Assembly: GCF_001648595.1 (NCBI RefSeq)
Contig: NZ_LBAW01000012.1
Span: 1-64,000, forward strand
DNA from: Legionella bozemanae
GTDB taxonomy: Bacteria; Pseudomonadota; Gammaproteobacteria; Legionellales; Legionellaceae
Length of the DNA stretch: 64,000 nt
Direction: 5' to 3'
Position numbers and translations under genes: made by a program. Under the pieces are notes generated by a model that worked only from the letters and a program-made list of their open reading frames with translations, had not been told where the DNA came from and did no database searches. Positions 1 to 8,605 of the stretch are shown here, piece by piece (the stretch's first letter is position 1; the number at the start of each line of letters is the position of its first letter).

Positions 1-2
1 AG

Positions 3-2252
3 GTGTTGCGTGCGAAAGCGAACAGCGCGCTGATTTTGCATCAACTCACCAAAAATCTGCACCTGGATTGCTTTGTCCTGTTTTCATCAGCTGCATCCAT
101 TCTCGGTTCCGGAAGACAGGCTAACTATGTGGCAGCGAATGGGTTCTTGGATGGTCTGGCGCATCTGCGCCACCAACAGGGCTTGCCGGCACTGGCAATT
201 AACTGGGGTACTTTTCACACTCGAGGCATGGCAGCACAGCACATTGAGGCGCTTAAGCGACGCGGGTTTATTCCCTTGAATCCCGAGAGTATTGGTGTGC
301 TGGATGTGTTGTTGCCGAGCAAGGTGCCGCAAATGGCCGTATGCCCCATACATTGGGATGTTTATTTCAAAAACACGCCCAAGCCAAGTGAGTTTTCAGC
401 ACTGATGGTAAAGACCGCGCCCACAGATCCGTTCTTTTTAGCAGTTTTACAACGCTATGCTTATAAAGAACGTATTCCCCTGTTGCGCCAGACATTATGT
501 GAGATTGTTGCTGACGTTTTGGGGTTGGAAAGCGGCGAAGAGGTAGGCATCAAAAACGATCTGCTCGCCATGGGCATGGATTCACTGATGACTTTGGAAT
601 TGAGAAACCGTATTCATGATAAATTGAACTGCCCAACCCTGAGTCTGCCCATAGAATATTTTATTAATGAACCCCGAATCGACAAAATCGCCCAAAATAT
701 TGCCAATGAATTAGACAAAATTTTTGAGAATACTTCTGCGCCTCTTCCCATAGAAAACCCAAGCGATGAAGAAATCGCTCTATGCGATTTTCAATACGTA
801 TTCTGGGTGCTCAATAAAATGGATTATCCTTATAATGCTGGGACACAGTTACAGATACAAGGCAAACTGAATAAAGAATATGTAGCTCAGGCATTTGATT
901 TTGTTGTGAAGCACAATCCTGTTTTTTGGTTGAGTTTTAACAAAGAGGTGCCGATTCAAACTTTGAAGAAAGAGGGGCAATTCAAGTTAATCTACGAAGA
1001 CATTTCGTTAAACAACAACCAAACAGTGCTGCATCAGGAATTCCAAAACAACATGATGAGTGCTATACCCTTAACAGAACCCCCGCTAATTAGAGTATAT
1101 CTTTATAAAATAAATAGTGAATTACATGAGTTGCATATTGTGATGCCTCATATCATAGTAGACGGACCTTCATGCAGTATTCTATTGAACCAATTCAAAA
1201 AATGCTATGAAACTCTTTTCCGTGGCAAAAAAATGATTCTTGAGCCAGAAAAAGATTCGTTCCTTAGCTATGTTAAAAAAAATAATCATCTTTATGAAAC
1301 CAATCTAAAAGATAAAGTTAATTTTTGGCACCACTATAATTATGGTTTTAAGATGTTGTCACTGAAACCTGAATATTATATATCTGATACAGACAAGCAG
1401 GAGAAGTATTTATTTCATTATTCTCTTGATTCTCTTCGAGTGCAACAATTTATAGAATGGCATAGAACAAAAAATATTAATGTCAGTACTGGGTTAATTG
1501 CTGCATGCCATATTGCACTTTATAAGCTGAGTCACCAAAAGAAAATGCCGTTTGTCCTCATTCATAATGGTAGAGAAGGAAGTCAATATAATTCCATAGT
1601 AGGAGTGTTCGTAGAATATAAAAGAATAAATCTTACCTTAAATGAGAAAGATAACTTTATTAATTTTATTAAGTCTATTGAAGAACAATTTCTAATAACA
1701 GCACCCTATCAAAAATGCTCTCATATAATTAAGAATAGAGAGTTTAAAGGTTCTGGGTTAGCAATAAGTCATTATTTGCACTATGTATGGAATAAACTAT
1801 TCCTTAAAAAGGATCTTAAAAAAAGCAAGTTGCATTCAATCATCATTGATTATTTAATAAAGTATCTCAGTTGGGCACAGGCAATGACCCACAATACTTT
1901 GATTAAACATAAATTAAATCAACTAATTAAGTTAAATATACCCCTGACAAAACCCGAAAGGTTAAGAGTGCTTATTAATATTACTCCTTCTTTTTTTAGT
2001 AAAATAGTTCCTGATAAAAACTTTGCAAATCTTAGTTATCAGTATCCAAATCATTACAGTAGTGAGGATCGCCCTATTAATAACCGCTCTCTATGGATTT
2101 TATTTTCAAAAGATCAGGAAGGACAGTACCAACTATCGATTAATGGACCATTAACAGCATACGGTAAAGATGAAGTAGTAAATACATTTAATAAAATAAT
2201 GGCTCAGTTATTAGAAAATGATGAATGTACTCTTGCTGATTTTCTAGGGTAA
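3..2252 (+). CDS. Polyketide synthase C-terminal part (KR-ACP) fused to a condensation-like domain, 5' truncated by window
   Basis: The gene enters from the left edge, so the start is not visible. Residues 1-125 of the visible part are the end of a ketoreductase: the catalytic Ser lies in FVLFSSAAS (about S28/S29), Tyr at Y42 in NYVAAN. Residues 160-235 are an acyl carrier domain with the phosphopantetheine serine S194 in GMDSLMTLEL. Residues 255-745 resemble a condensation/acyltransferase domain; the HHxxxDG motif appears as PHIIVDG (H383, D387), so the catalytic His is kept and the first His is Pro. A terminal C domain could offload the chain onto an amine or alcohol, or be inactive. The KR-ACP part is visibly GC-rich while the part after about position 720 is very AT-rich, suggesting a fusion of segments with different histories. 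The product is unknown. Confidence 0.85.
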   Translation: MLRAKANSALILHQLTKNLHLDCFVLFSSAASILGSGRQANYVAANGFLDGLAHLRHQQGLPALAINWGTFHTRGMAAQHIEALKRRGFIPLNPESIGVLDVLLPSKVPQMAVCPIHWDVYFKNTPKPSEFSALMVKTAPTDPFFLAVLQRYAYKERIPLLRQTLCEIVADVLGLESGEEVGIKNDLLAMGMDSLMTLELRNRIHDKLNCPTLSLPIEYFINEPRIDKIAQNIANELDKIFENTSAPLPIENPSDEEIALCDFQYVFWVLNKMDYPYNAGTQLQIQGKLNKEYVAQAFDFVVKHNPVFWLSFNKEVPIQTLKKEGQFKLIYEDISLNNNQTVLHQEFQNNMMSAIPLTEPPLIRVYLYKINSELHELHIVMPHIIVDGPSCSILLNQFKKCYETLFRGKKMILEPEKDSFLSYVKKNNHLYETNLKDKVNFWHHYNYGFKMLSLKPEYYISDTDKQEKYLFHYSLDSLRVQQFIEWHRTKNINVSTGLIAACHIALYKLSHQKKMPFVLIHNGREGSQYNSIVGVFVEYKRINLTLNEKDNFINFIKSIEEQFLITAPYQKCSHIIKNREFKGSGLAISHYLHYVWNKLFLKKDLKKSKLHSIIIDYLIKYLSWAQAMTHNTLIKHKLNQLIKLNIPLTKPERLRVLINITPSFFSKIVPDKNFANLSYQYPNHYSSEDRPINNRSLWILFSKDQEGQYQLSINGPLTAYGKDEVVNTFNKIMAQLLENDECTLADFLG

Positions 2253-2335
2253 CCTAAAACCTTAAAATAAATTCATCGAAGATTTAATTGACATCTTGTA
2301 TTATAAAGTTTTCGCAAATTGAATCAGAGGATCTC

Positions 2336-2710
2336 ATGAATCAAAAAAATACTTTTTGCTGGATAGATATTCCAGTGGTTGACTTAGATAGAGCAATTGC
2401 CTTTTATTCTGCTGTTCTTGATGAACCCGTACAAAAATTCTCGGAGCATGGATTTGAATTTGGTCTGTTACCCCATACTCAAGATAATGTTTCAGGTTGT
2501 TTATGCGTTATGGAGAACAGAAAACCTTCGCAAAACGGCCCCTTAATTTATCTTAATGCCGAAGGAAGGTTGGACCAGGCTGCTGAAGCCGTAACTAAAA
2601 ACAAAGGGACAATTTTAAAAGCCAAAGAACAAATAGGTCCTTATGGACACCGAGTCACCATTCTTGATTCTGAAGGAAATGCAATTGCTCTATACAGCAA
2701 AGAAGCCTAA
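2336..2710 (+). CDS. VOC/glyoxalase-fold protein
   Basis: A 124-residue single-domain protein of the vicinal oxygen chelate fold. It begins CWIDIPVVDLDRAIAFYSAVL, the usual first beta-alpha unit of this family, and ends with HRVTILDSEGNAIALYS, the typical last strand with a DPxGN-like turn. Small members of this type bind metals or small hydrophobic ligands; no substrate can be read from the sequence. I chose the ATG at 2336 because AGAGG lies five bases upstream; an in-frame start at 2288 has no ribosome-binding site and adds a non-family N-terminus. It follows the PKS gene by about 80 bases and may be read with it, but no functional link is evident. Confidence 0.8.
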   Translation: MNQKNTFCWIDIPVVDLDRAIAFYSAVLDEPVQKFSEHGFEFGLLPHTQDNVSGCLCVMENRKPSQNGPLIYLNAEGRLDQAAEAVTKNKGTILKAKEQIGPYGHRVTILDSEGNAIALYSKEA

Positions 2711-2883
2711 AGCATGATTTCGCTCGCTACAATCCTGTGAACAAACTATAATTTATTTAAACAGAGAAATGCGTTTATCTGACCCAGGAAAAATCTCGAT
2801 GGAATCATCTAAATACTGTTTCAAGACCAGAGCCACCGGATGCCGTGGATAAACCCTGAGCAATCCACACGAAATTTAACCCC

Positions 2884-2914
2884 CTACGTACTGCGCTTTA
2901 TGCGCGGTACGTAG
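2884..2914. repeat. Imperfect palindrome with CTACGTAC arms in a gene-free stretch
   Basis: Within the 307-base stretch 2711-3017, which holds no convincing gene, CTACGTACTGCGC and GCGCGGTACGTAG flank a TTTAT loop, a 13-base stem with one mismatch. A further GGTACGTAG copy lies near 2990. The helicase gene to the right (minus strand) ends just beyond, and the VOC gene to the left ends before it, so the hairpin sits between convergent genes and could act as a bidirectional terminator or be part of a small dispersed element. There is no clear T-run. Confidence 0.5.
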
Positions 2915-3017
2915 AACGTTGAGTATAGTTCATTTAAAAACATAAGAGTTATATTCAAATTTGGCGTGGATCTCTCAGAGACAAGCCATGGTACGTAGAG
3001 AAGAGTGTAGGCGTATC

Positions 3018-6000
3018 TCATGTCGGAGAAGAAGCATTTAATTTGACCAATTGACAAAACACATTCATCCTGGAAATTTGCTCGATATTATTGGGCACAG
3101 CCTCAAGCAAAGAAGGTGAGTAGACAATAATCGCCAAACACTGAGCTCGCGAGATGGCCACATTTATTCTGTTTTTATCAAAAAGAAAATTCAGTCCTCG
3201 AGGAGATTCATCTGCATTGCTCGCACACATACTCAAAAAAACAATTGGCGCTTCCTGTCCTTGAAATTTATCGACACTTCCTACTTTAGCCTGTTCGCCA
3301 AGTGCCATTTTCAATTTATTTACCTGATGATTATATGGGGCAACAAAAAGAATGTCATCCCAACCGATTGCTTTTTGCGAACCATTTTTTGCCTTAAATG
3401 TTCTACCTAAAAGCTCCTTGGCTAATAATGCAATTTGCTCTACTTCCTCATCACTGGCTTGTGTATTTCCCTCATGAATGACCGGTACGGGAATAATTCC
3501 CGCTTCTTTATTCAGCACACCTTGATATCCCTTGGGAATGCTTATTATTTGCTGTACATTTTCAGGAGCGGTTTCCAGTTTTCCTTCATAAATCGCATCA
3601 CTAATCCATTGATTTACCGCAGGATGCATCCTATAGGTAGTACCCAGAAAAACCCCCATAGAATCTGGAATTGTTGGTGTTGTATGTAATAAGTACTCTA
3701 ATATGGATAAACCACTTTCTTCAGGATGATTTCCTTGGGAAGGTTGTCCCAACTGCATTTGATCGCCCATTAATATAATATTGCGGGTTGAACGACTCAT
3801 AGCAATTAAGTTTGCAACACTGACTTGCCCTGCCTCATCAATAAAAAGATAATCAAAAACATCAGCGAGTTCTTCTCTGGCAAAACCCCAAGCTGTAGCT
3901 CCTACAACACATCCGGGTTGGATAAAATGAACGATATTTTTGTTTTCCAGTACTGTAATACCTAAAGCTTCAATTTCTCCATCTGTATTACGAGAACATG
4001 CAAAGTGGCCCTTAATTCCTTCTTTATGGCAATAAGCCGCTGTACTCAGCAATAAGTTATTGATTGCTTTATGACTATTGGACGAGATCCCTATCTTTTT
4101 TCCTCTCCGAATGAGCTCTGCGATTAAATGCTTTCCTGTATAGGTTTTACCTGCGCCAGGAGGCCCTTGAAGCGTAAGATAACTATTATTTAAATTTAAA
4201 ACAGCATGAATAATTTCAGCTAATCGTTCTTCAGGATGATGACTTGGTGCAATTGCTACCCCTTGAGGATGATCTTTAATCCGCGGATAAGATTTGCTCA
4301 GAAAATCCAATATCGCAGTATTTTCAAGCAAACCTTGTTCAAATAATGCTGCCTGTTTTGCAATCGCATCAGGAATCGAATGAGGATCTACATATTCATT
4401 AGGAATTAAGGTAATTGGATCATCCACTTCATTTTTCATTTGCAAGACGATAATCCCATGCTCCAAATCGCTGTCCTCTTCACAATAATTTGCGGTAACC
4501 GTCTTACCGTCTTCTGTTTCTTTATCTAAAATATCTAAAATGAAATATTGCTTAGCAGTTCCTTTAAACTCCTGTTCCGGATCAAAAAAATACTCGTAGG
4601 CCATATTGCGTGATTTTGGTGAAGGTTTATAGGGTGGCTTAGCGGTCCGCCGGCAATAAGCCAAACAATCAATATCATCGAGCAGGTCTTCTCCAGTTAG
4701 CCCCAATCGCTCAAACATACGCCAAAACACCGGTTTTGCTTCACGTCGATGAAATTCAATGGACCATGCAAAAATCAAATTTATTTTAGCTAATTCGATG
4801 TCCCCCTCAAATTTTAAACGTTCTGCTTGTGCCAGTAACCGATCGCGTAATTGAATACGCTCACCCACCTCTTCCTTAATCTCAAGCTCAACAAGCTCTG
4901 TTTTACCTAAGTAACTTATACCTTGTTCTTTTTGCCGCGCCCTTAGCCAATCCACCAGTTCCTGAGTGGAATTACAATCATCCATATTATAAGCACGGAT
5001 GTCATTTAATATTTTTGACGTATGCCAACTCTCTCCATCTGGATGTTCTCGCCAATGCTCATAAACAACGACTGAATCGCCCCCCGACCCCACCTCAGTA
5101 TCTCGTTTTCCGCGGTATAAATGCTCTATATTTTTAATGGAATAGCGTGGCTCGCCAATAATGAGTGATGTTTTAACAATTTTATATAAATCAACAAATA
5201 CTTCATTACGTAAGAGCTGATCAACCTCGTTCTCACAAACACCATATCGCCCCATTAATTTGCGACACGCAGAAATTTCATAATTGGCATAATGGTAAAT
5301 ATGCATTCGCGGATCTTCTTGCCAACGCTGATAAACCCATTTCACAAAAGCTTGAAAACTTTCTTTTTCCTGCTCTGCATCATGTGCCCAAAAATCTTTA
5401 TACTGGCGCTGACCTTTTTCATCAAAATACACAATACCCCAAAGATATTCCAGTCCCCCCTCCTCAAGAGGAAAACCTTCAATATCAAAAAATACATCTA
5501 GCGGTGATGCAGGAGGCAGCAACGCCAAACCTTGCTTTTGTCCTGGGGCATGAGGAAGCATTTGATATAAGGGAATATCCTTGCCGCTACTTTCTTTTTG
5601 AATTTTAGCTTGTGCTTGCAAACGCGCAAAACGCTCTGGTTTAATCCCTTTGACCCAGGAACAATTTGCATAAGCCAATGCAGTCATGGTTTTAATTCCT
5701 GCTTGATACAGTTTTTTGATTTGCCCGGAAGTAATGGTTGCGACCTGGATCAAATGATCTTCTTTAATTAATAACTCTTCAGCATAAGTACTCCATCTTC
5801 CCCAATTTTTAGATGCAGCAGGATCAGGGCAAGCATTGGGATCAAAATTTTGATGCGTCAATAAAAACTGTTGTTTCAGATTTTGATAAAAATAAAAATA
5901 ATCTGCGGTACGAAAGCGCCGCTGTTCTTTATTGCCTAAAACTACTGTGATGTATTCTGTTCTACTGCCCTGCATTGCTTCAAGCATTTCCGCATAGCAG

Positions 6001-6443
6001 CATAATTGTAGCAGAAAACCCGGTTTAACAGATCGAGCAAGCTTGGTATCCCAAACCTCATAGCAATAATCACCCGATCGACTTTTACCTGCTTTTTTTA
6101 TTAGAAAATCAGCGTATCCCTGAAAAGGAAGCAATTGCAAATGCGCCTGATAAATCACATCTACTCCATCATTCATGGCAGTTAAGGTTGCCTCATAGGA
6201 GTTAGGCTGTTGATGCAAATTGACAACGGATAATCCTTGTTCTTCAAATAATGCCAAGAGTTCCAATTCGTGTTGGTTTCCCAAATGTTGCAATACATCA
6301 ATTAATTCATCTTTTTCATCGGGTATAGGCAATAAATCAGGATGCACTACAGCAAGATGTTCTATCCAAGATACAAAAGGACTCTCCATAAATTGGGTAA
6401 GATCAGATGGCGAGAAAATTAATTGGCTGGATTTGATGTACAT
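3018..6443 (-). CDS. TM0106-type RecB-like nuclease fused to SF1 helicase
   Basis: An 1141-residue two-part enzyme. The N-terminal third resembles the TM0106/YprB RecB-like nuclease group: an early PD-(D/E)XK-like region, then an RNase H-like exonuclease segment starting at FFDIEGFP (about residue 314) and closing with the YNMDDCNST motif. The C-terminal half is an SF1 (Upf1/Dna2-like) helicase: Walker A GPPGAGKT (K766), Walker B DEAG (D869-G872), GDQMQLGQP, and motif VI NVAISRAQ near the end. It probably resects or processes nucleic acid. Stand-alone housekeeping and defence copies of this architecture both exist; no methylase or toxin neighbour points to defence here. It is divergent from the gene at 6722. 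The start gives a full nuclease domain but has only a weak ribosome-binding site. Confidence 0.85.
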   Translation of the reverse strand: MYIKSSQLIFSPSDLTQFMESPFVSWIEHLAVVHPDLLPIPDEKDELIDVLQHLGNQHELELLALFEEQGLSVVNLHQQPNSYEATLTAMNDGVDVIYQAHLQLLPFQGYADFLIKKAGKSRSGDYCYEVWDTKLARSVKPGFLLQLCCYAEMLEAMQGSRTEYITVVLGNKEQRRFRTADYFYFYQNLKQQFLLTHQNFDPNACPDPAASKNWGRWSTYAEELLIKEDHLIQVATITSGQIKKLYQAGIKTMTALAYANCSWVKGIKPERFARLQAQAKIQKESSGKDIPLYQMLPHAPGQKQGLALLPPASPLDVFFDIEGFPLEEGGLEYLWGIVYFDEKGQRQYKDFWAHDAEQEKESFQAFVKWVYQRWQEDPRMHIYHYANYEISACRKLMGRYGVCENEVDQLLRNEVFVDLYKIVKTSLIIGEPRYSIKNIEHLYRGKRDTEVGSGGDSVVVYEHWREHPDGESWHTSKILNDIRAYNMDDCNSTQELVDWLRARQKEQGISYLGKTELVELEIKEEVGERIQLRDRLLAQAERLKFEGDIELAKINLIFAWSIEFHRREAKPVFWRMFERLGLTGEDLLDDIDCLAYCRRTAKPPYKPSPKSRNMAYEYFFDPEQEFKGTAKQYFILDILDKETEDGKTVTANYCEEDSDLEHGIIVLQMKNEVDDPITLIPNEYVDPHSIPDAIAKQAALFEQGLLENTAILDFLSKSYPRIKDHPQGVAIAPSHHPEERLAEIIHAVLNLNNSYLTLQGPPGAGKTYTGKHLIAELIRRGKKIGISSNSHKAINNLLLSTAAYCHKEGIKGHFACSRNTDGEIEALGITVLENKNIVHFIQPGCVVGATAWGFAREELADVFDYLFIDEAGQVSVANLIAMSRSTRNIILMGDQMQLGQPSQGNHPEESGLSILEYLLHTTPTIPDSMGVFLGTTYRMHPAVNQWISDAIYEGKLETAPENVQQIISIPKGYQGVLNKEAGIIPVPVIHEGNTQASDEEVEQIALLAKELLGRTFKAKNGSQKAIGWDDILFVAPYNHQVNKLKMALGEQAKVGSVDKFQGQEAPIVFLSMCASNADESPRGLNFLFDKNRINVAISRAQCLAIIVYSPSLLEAVPNNIEQISRMNVFCQLVKLNASSPT

Positions 6444-6721
6444 TTTGGCACAGATTTAATATTGGATTTCATCTAGAGTATATCAAAACATTTATTCCGT
6501 GAAATATATCAACCTCGAACGAAAATACAATAAACTGTCTTCTAACGAGTAGCAACTGTTTTGAAATCTCACCACAAGGAGTAATCTCTTAATTTGTCCT
6601 TAATATTATTCATTTATAATATAGTATAATAATTATACAAAAAAGTACTTGAGGAATCATTACCACTGATTTGTATCATGTATCTTGTTAATTTTAGAAG
6701 GTAACTTTTAGAAGTGAATAA

Positions 6722-7954
6722 ATGAAACCTGATGTAAAACTGATTATAGATGCGTTAAATGCAGTGATTAACGAAATAGAAGACTTTGGTTATTACCGGG
6801 ATCATATTGAGTTTTTAGAAAATGAAAACCGCCTTTTGATTTTCAGTAAAATTGAGGGTGGAAATGTTGATGCCAGCAGGGCTAATAAATATAGATTACG
6901 CGATATTTTCTTTAAAAAGTATTTGGGTGTCGCAGTAGAAAATATAGAAGGAGAATTTGCTTTCAAGATCTCTATCGATGAGTTACGCAAACTAAAGAGC
7001 ATTACCCATAAAATAGATACCTTGCAAAATCCCCCCGCAAAAAAAGAGACCCCACAAAATTTTGAAATTAGAATAAGAACTCGACATGATTTACAAACAT
7101 TAGTGGAAATTGTGACCCCTTCACAAAAGGTATTATCCACGTTTGGAGGCGAAATACATTTCATTCGTCTTAATAGACCTCATGATATGATACCCAAAGG
7201 GCGGAGCTTTATAACAAAAGCCATTGATGAAGAGATTAGTGCCAATACAAATGCTGTATTAGCAGAATTAAATACACAACATGGGCTTGATAATACACTG
7301 TTTATAAACTTTACCGGTCATGAAGCACCTGTTGCAAGCGCATTATATATGAATGGGATTGATTGCATTTGGCAACTATCCATAATGAATGATCAAACCT
7401 CCCAAACACGGATTATGGAGCAGCTGCAAGATGCTTTACCGCGTGATGAACTGTTATCACAATCGCCTACCTCACATGACTCTTCATTAGGTTTAATCAT
7501 CGAACCCAATCATGGATTCACTGCAGTTGACGCTACAAAACTACCGACATTGAAGCAATTAAAAGAATTTGGAATTAAGCAGGTGGTCGTATTGACCGAG
7601 AAAAACTACAATCAAGGAAAATGTATTTATCCACTTGATGACAACTACTTCAGATGTGAGATGGCATTTTATCGGTGGCTTCAATCATTATCACCAAATT
7701 TTAGTTTGATGGTCATAGGAGTGTCCAATTTTGAGCAAAACATTGAAGAAAATTGTCAAACTATTGAGAATGCTCTGCAAAAGAAAGATACAGTCTCTAC
7801 ATCCATCTATAAATTTCCTAATTTTTGTACTCTTTTTAAAAACGTACAGCAGTATGGTGCTCATGTCTCACCATTCAGTTTCAATGGAGTTAGAATAATG
7901 GCTAAGAAGGATGATACAGAAAGCACTATGGAAGAATCGAACAGCCTGAATTAA
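6722..7954 (+). CDS. Unrecognised 410-residue protein
   Basis: I do not recognise this protein. It is hydrophilic, with no signal peptide or membrane helix. Residues 1-125 are charged and look alpha-helical (many Glu, Lys and Asn), with a proline-rich linker PPAKKETPQN. Residues about 140-380 look like an alpha/beta fold with alternating hydrophobic strands (TLFINFTGHEAPVASAL, DSSLGLIIEPNHGF, IKQVVVLTE, FSLMVIGVSNF), suggestive of a Rossmann-like or hydrolase core. The C-terminus (KKDDTESTMEESNSLN) is hydrophilic and Glu/Ser-rich, which is compatible with Dot/Icm export but is weak evidence. It stands alone between a divergent helicase gene and a convergent DUF488 gene. The ATG at 6722 follows AGAAG at moderate distance. 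Confidence 0.7.
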   Translation: MKPDVKLIIDALNAVINEIEDFGYYRDHIEFLENENRLLIFSKIEGGNVDASRANKYRLRDIFFKKYLGVAVENIEGEFAFKISIDELRKLKSITHKIDTLQNPPAKKETPQNFEIRIRTRHDLQTLVEIVTPSQKVLSTFGGEIHFIRLNRPHDMIPKGRSFITKAIDEEISANTNAVLAELNTQHGLDNTLFINFTGHEAPVASALYMNGIDCIWQLSIMNDQTSQTRIMEQLQDALPRDELLSQSPTSHDSSLGLIIEPNHGFTAVDATKLPTLKQLKEFGIKQVVVLTEKNYNQGKCIYPLDDNYFRCEMAFYRWLQSLSPNFSLMVIGVSNFEQNIEENCQTIENALQKKDTVSTSIYKFPNFCTLFKNVQQYGAHVSPFSFNGVRIMAKKDDTESTMEESNSLN

Positions 7955-8044
7955 GCCGGCTGCTAGACCAGCAACTTCATCACAATGAACCCTTCTACCG
8001 CGATACACCCAACTCCCCAAATAGAATCTGTAAACAGATCCTAA

Positions 8045-8572
8045 TTAGGGATAATAAATTTGTATTGGCTTTTTCTTTCTATCTACCACTGCAAAAGAAG
8101 TTAATTGATGGGGATTCGCAGTGGTTTTGTTCATAATATCCCAAACAATATAATCACGAATCAATTCTGCATCCGCAATAAGCGAACGGTGGCATCGCCA
8201 AGGCACCGCTTCAGCGCACATGATTGCCACTTTATCACTCTTACTGATTAAATGATTTAATTCACTTAGTCCTTCGAGAAACGCCTCCGTTTGCATGTAA
8301 TCAGCAAATCCTCTAAAACTTGCATTCCGCCATCCTCTATTGATGGAGTTTTTCTCAACTTTACGTAATCCTCCTAGCTTAGGTAAGTGGGTATAAGCAA
8401 TTTTTTCTCTTGCAAGCGATTTCTTGAACTCCTCCTTATTAAACCAAGGAACAGTGCGTGATTTAGGTATAGTGCGCACATCAACAACATGCGTTATTTG
8501 ATGGGCGTGGATTATTCCCAGAAACTCCTGCAAAGTATGTGTGGAGTGTCCAATCGTAAAAAGCTCAGGCAT
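8045..8572 (-). CDS. DUF488 family protein
   Basis: A 175-residue DUF488 protein. The N-terminus FTIGHSTHTLQEFLGIIHAH followed by VVDVRTIPKSR is the family signature, and the C-terminal half has the conserved IMCAEAVPWRCHRSLIADAE segment with two cysteines and the CHR motif. The biochemical role of the family is not established. I prefer the second ATG at 8572, which has AAGGAAG at eight bases, over the first at 8578, which is only two bases from it. It begins 33 bases after the end of the nitric-oxide reductase gene on the same strand and is probably cotranscribed with it; whether this indicates a part in nitrosative stress is inference. Confidence 0.85.
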   Translation of the reverse strand: MPELFTIGHSTHTLQEFLGIIHAHQITHVVDVRTIPKSRTVPWFNKEEFKKSLAREKIAYTHLPKLGGLRKVEKNSINRGWRNASFRGFADYMQTEAFLEGLSELNHLISKSDKVAIMCAEAVPWRCHRSLIADAELIRDYIVWDIMNKTTANPHQLTSFAVVDRKKKPIQIYYP

Positions 8573-8605
8573 AACCATATCTTCCTTTTGGATTACCTTT
8601 TTCTG

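Noticed and set aside
3018-6443. Reading the nuclease-helicase gene as part of a phage-defence island
   Set aside because: No methylase, toxin, integrase or other defence gene is next to it; housekeeping copies of the same architecture exist.
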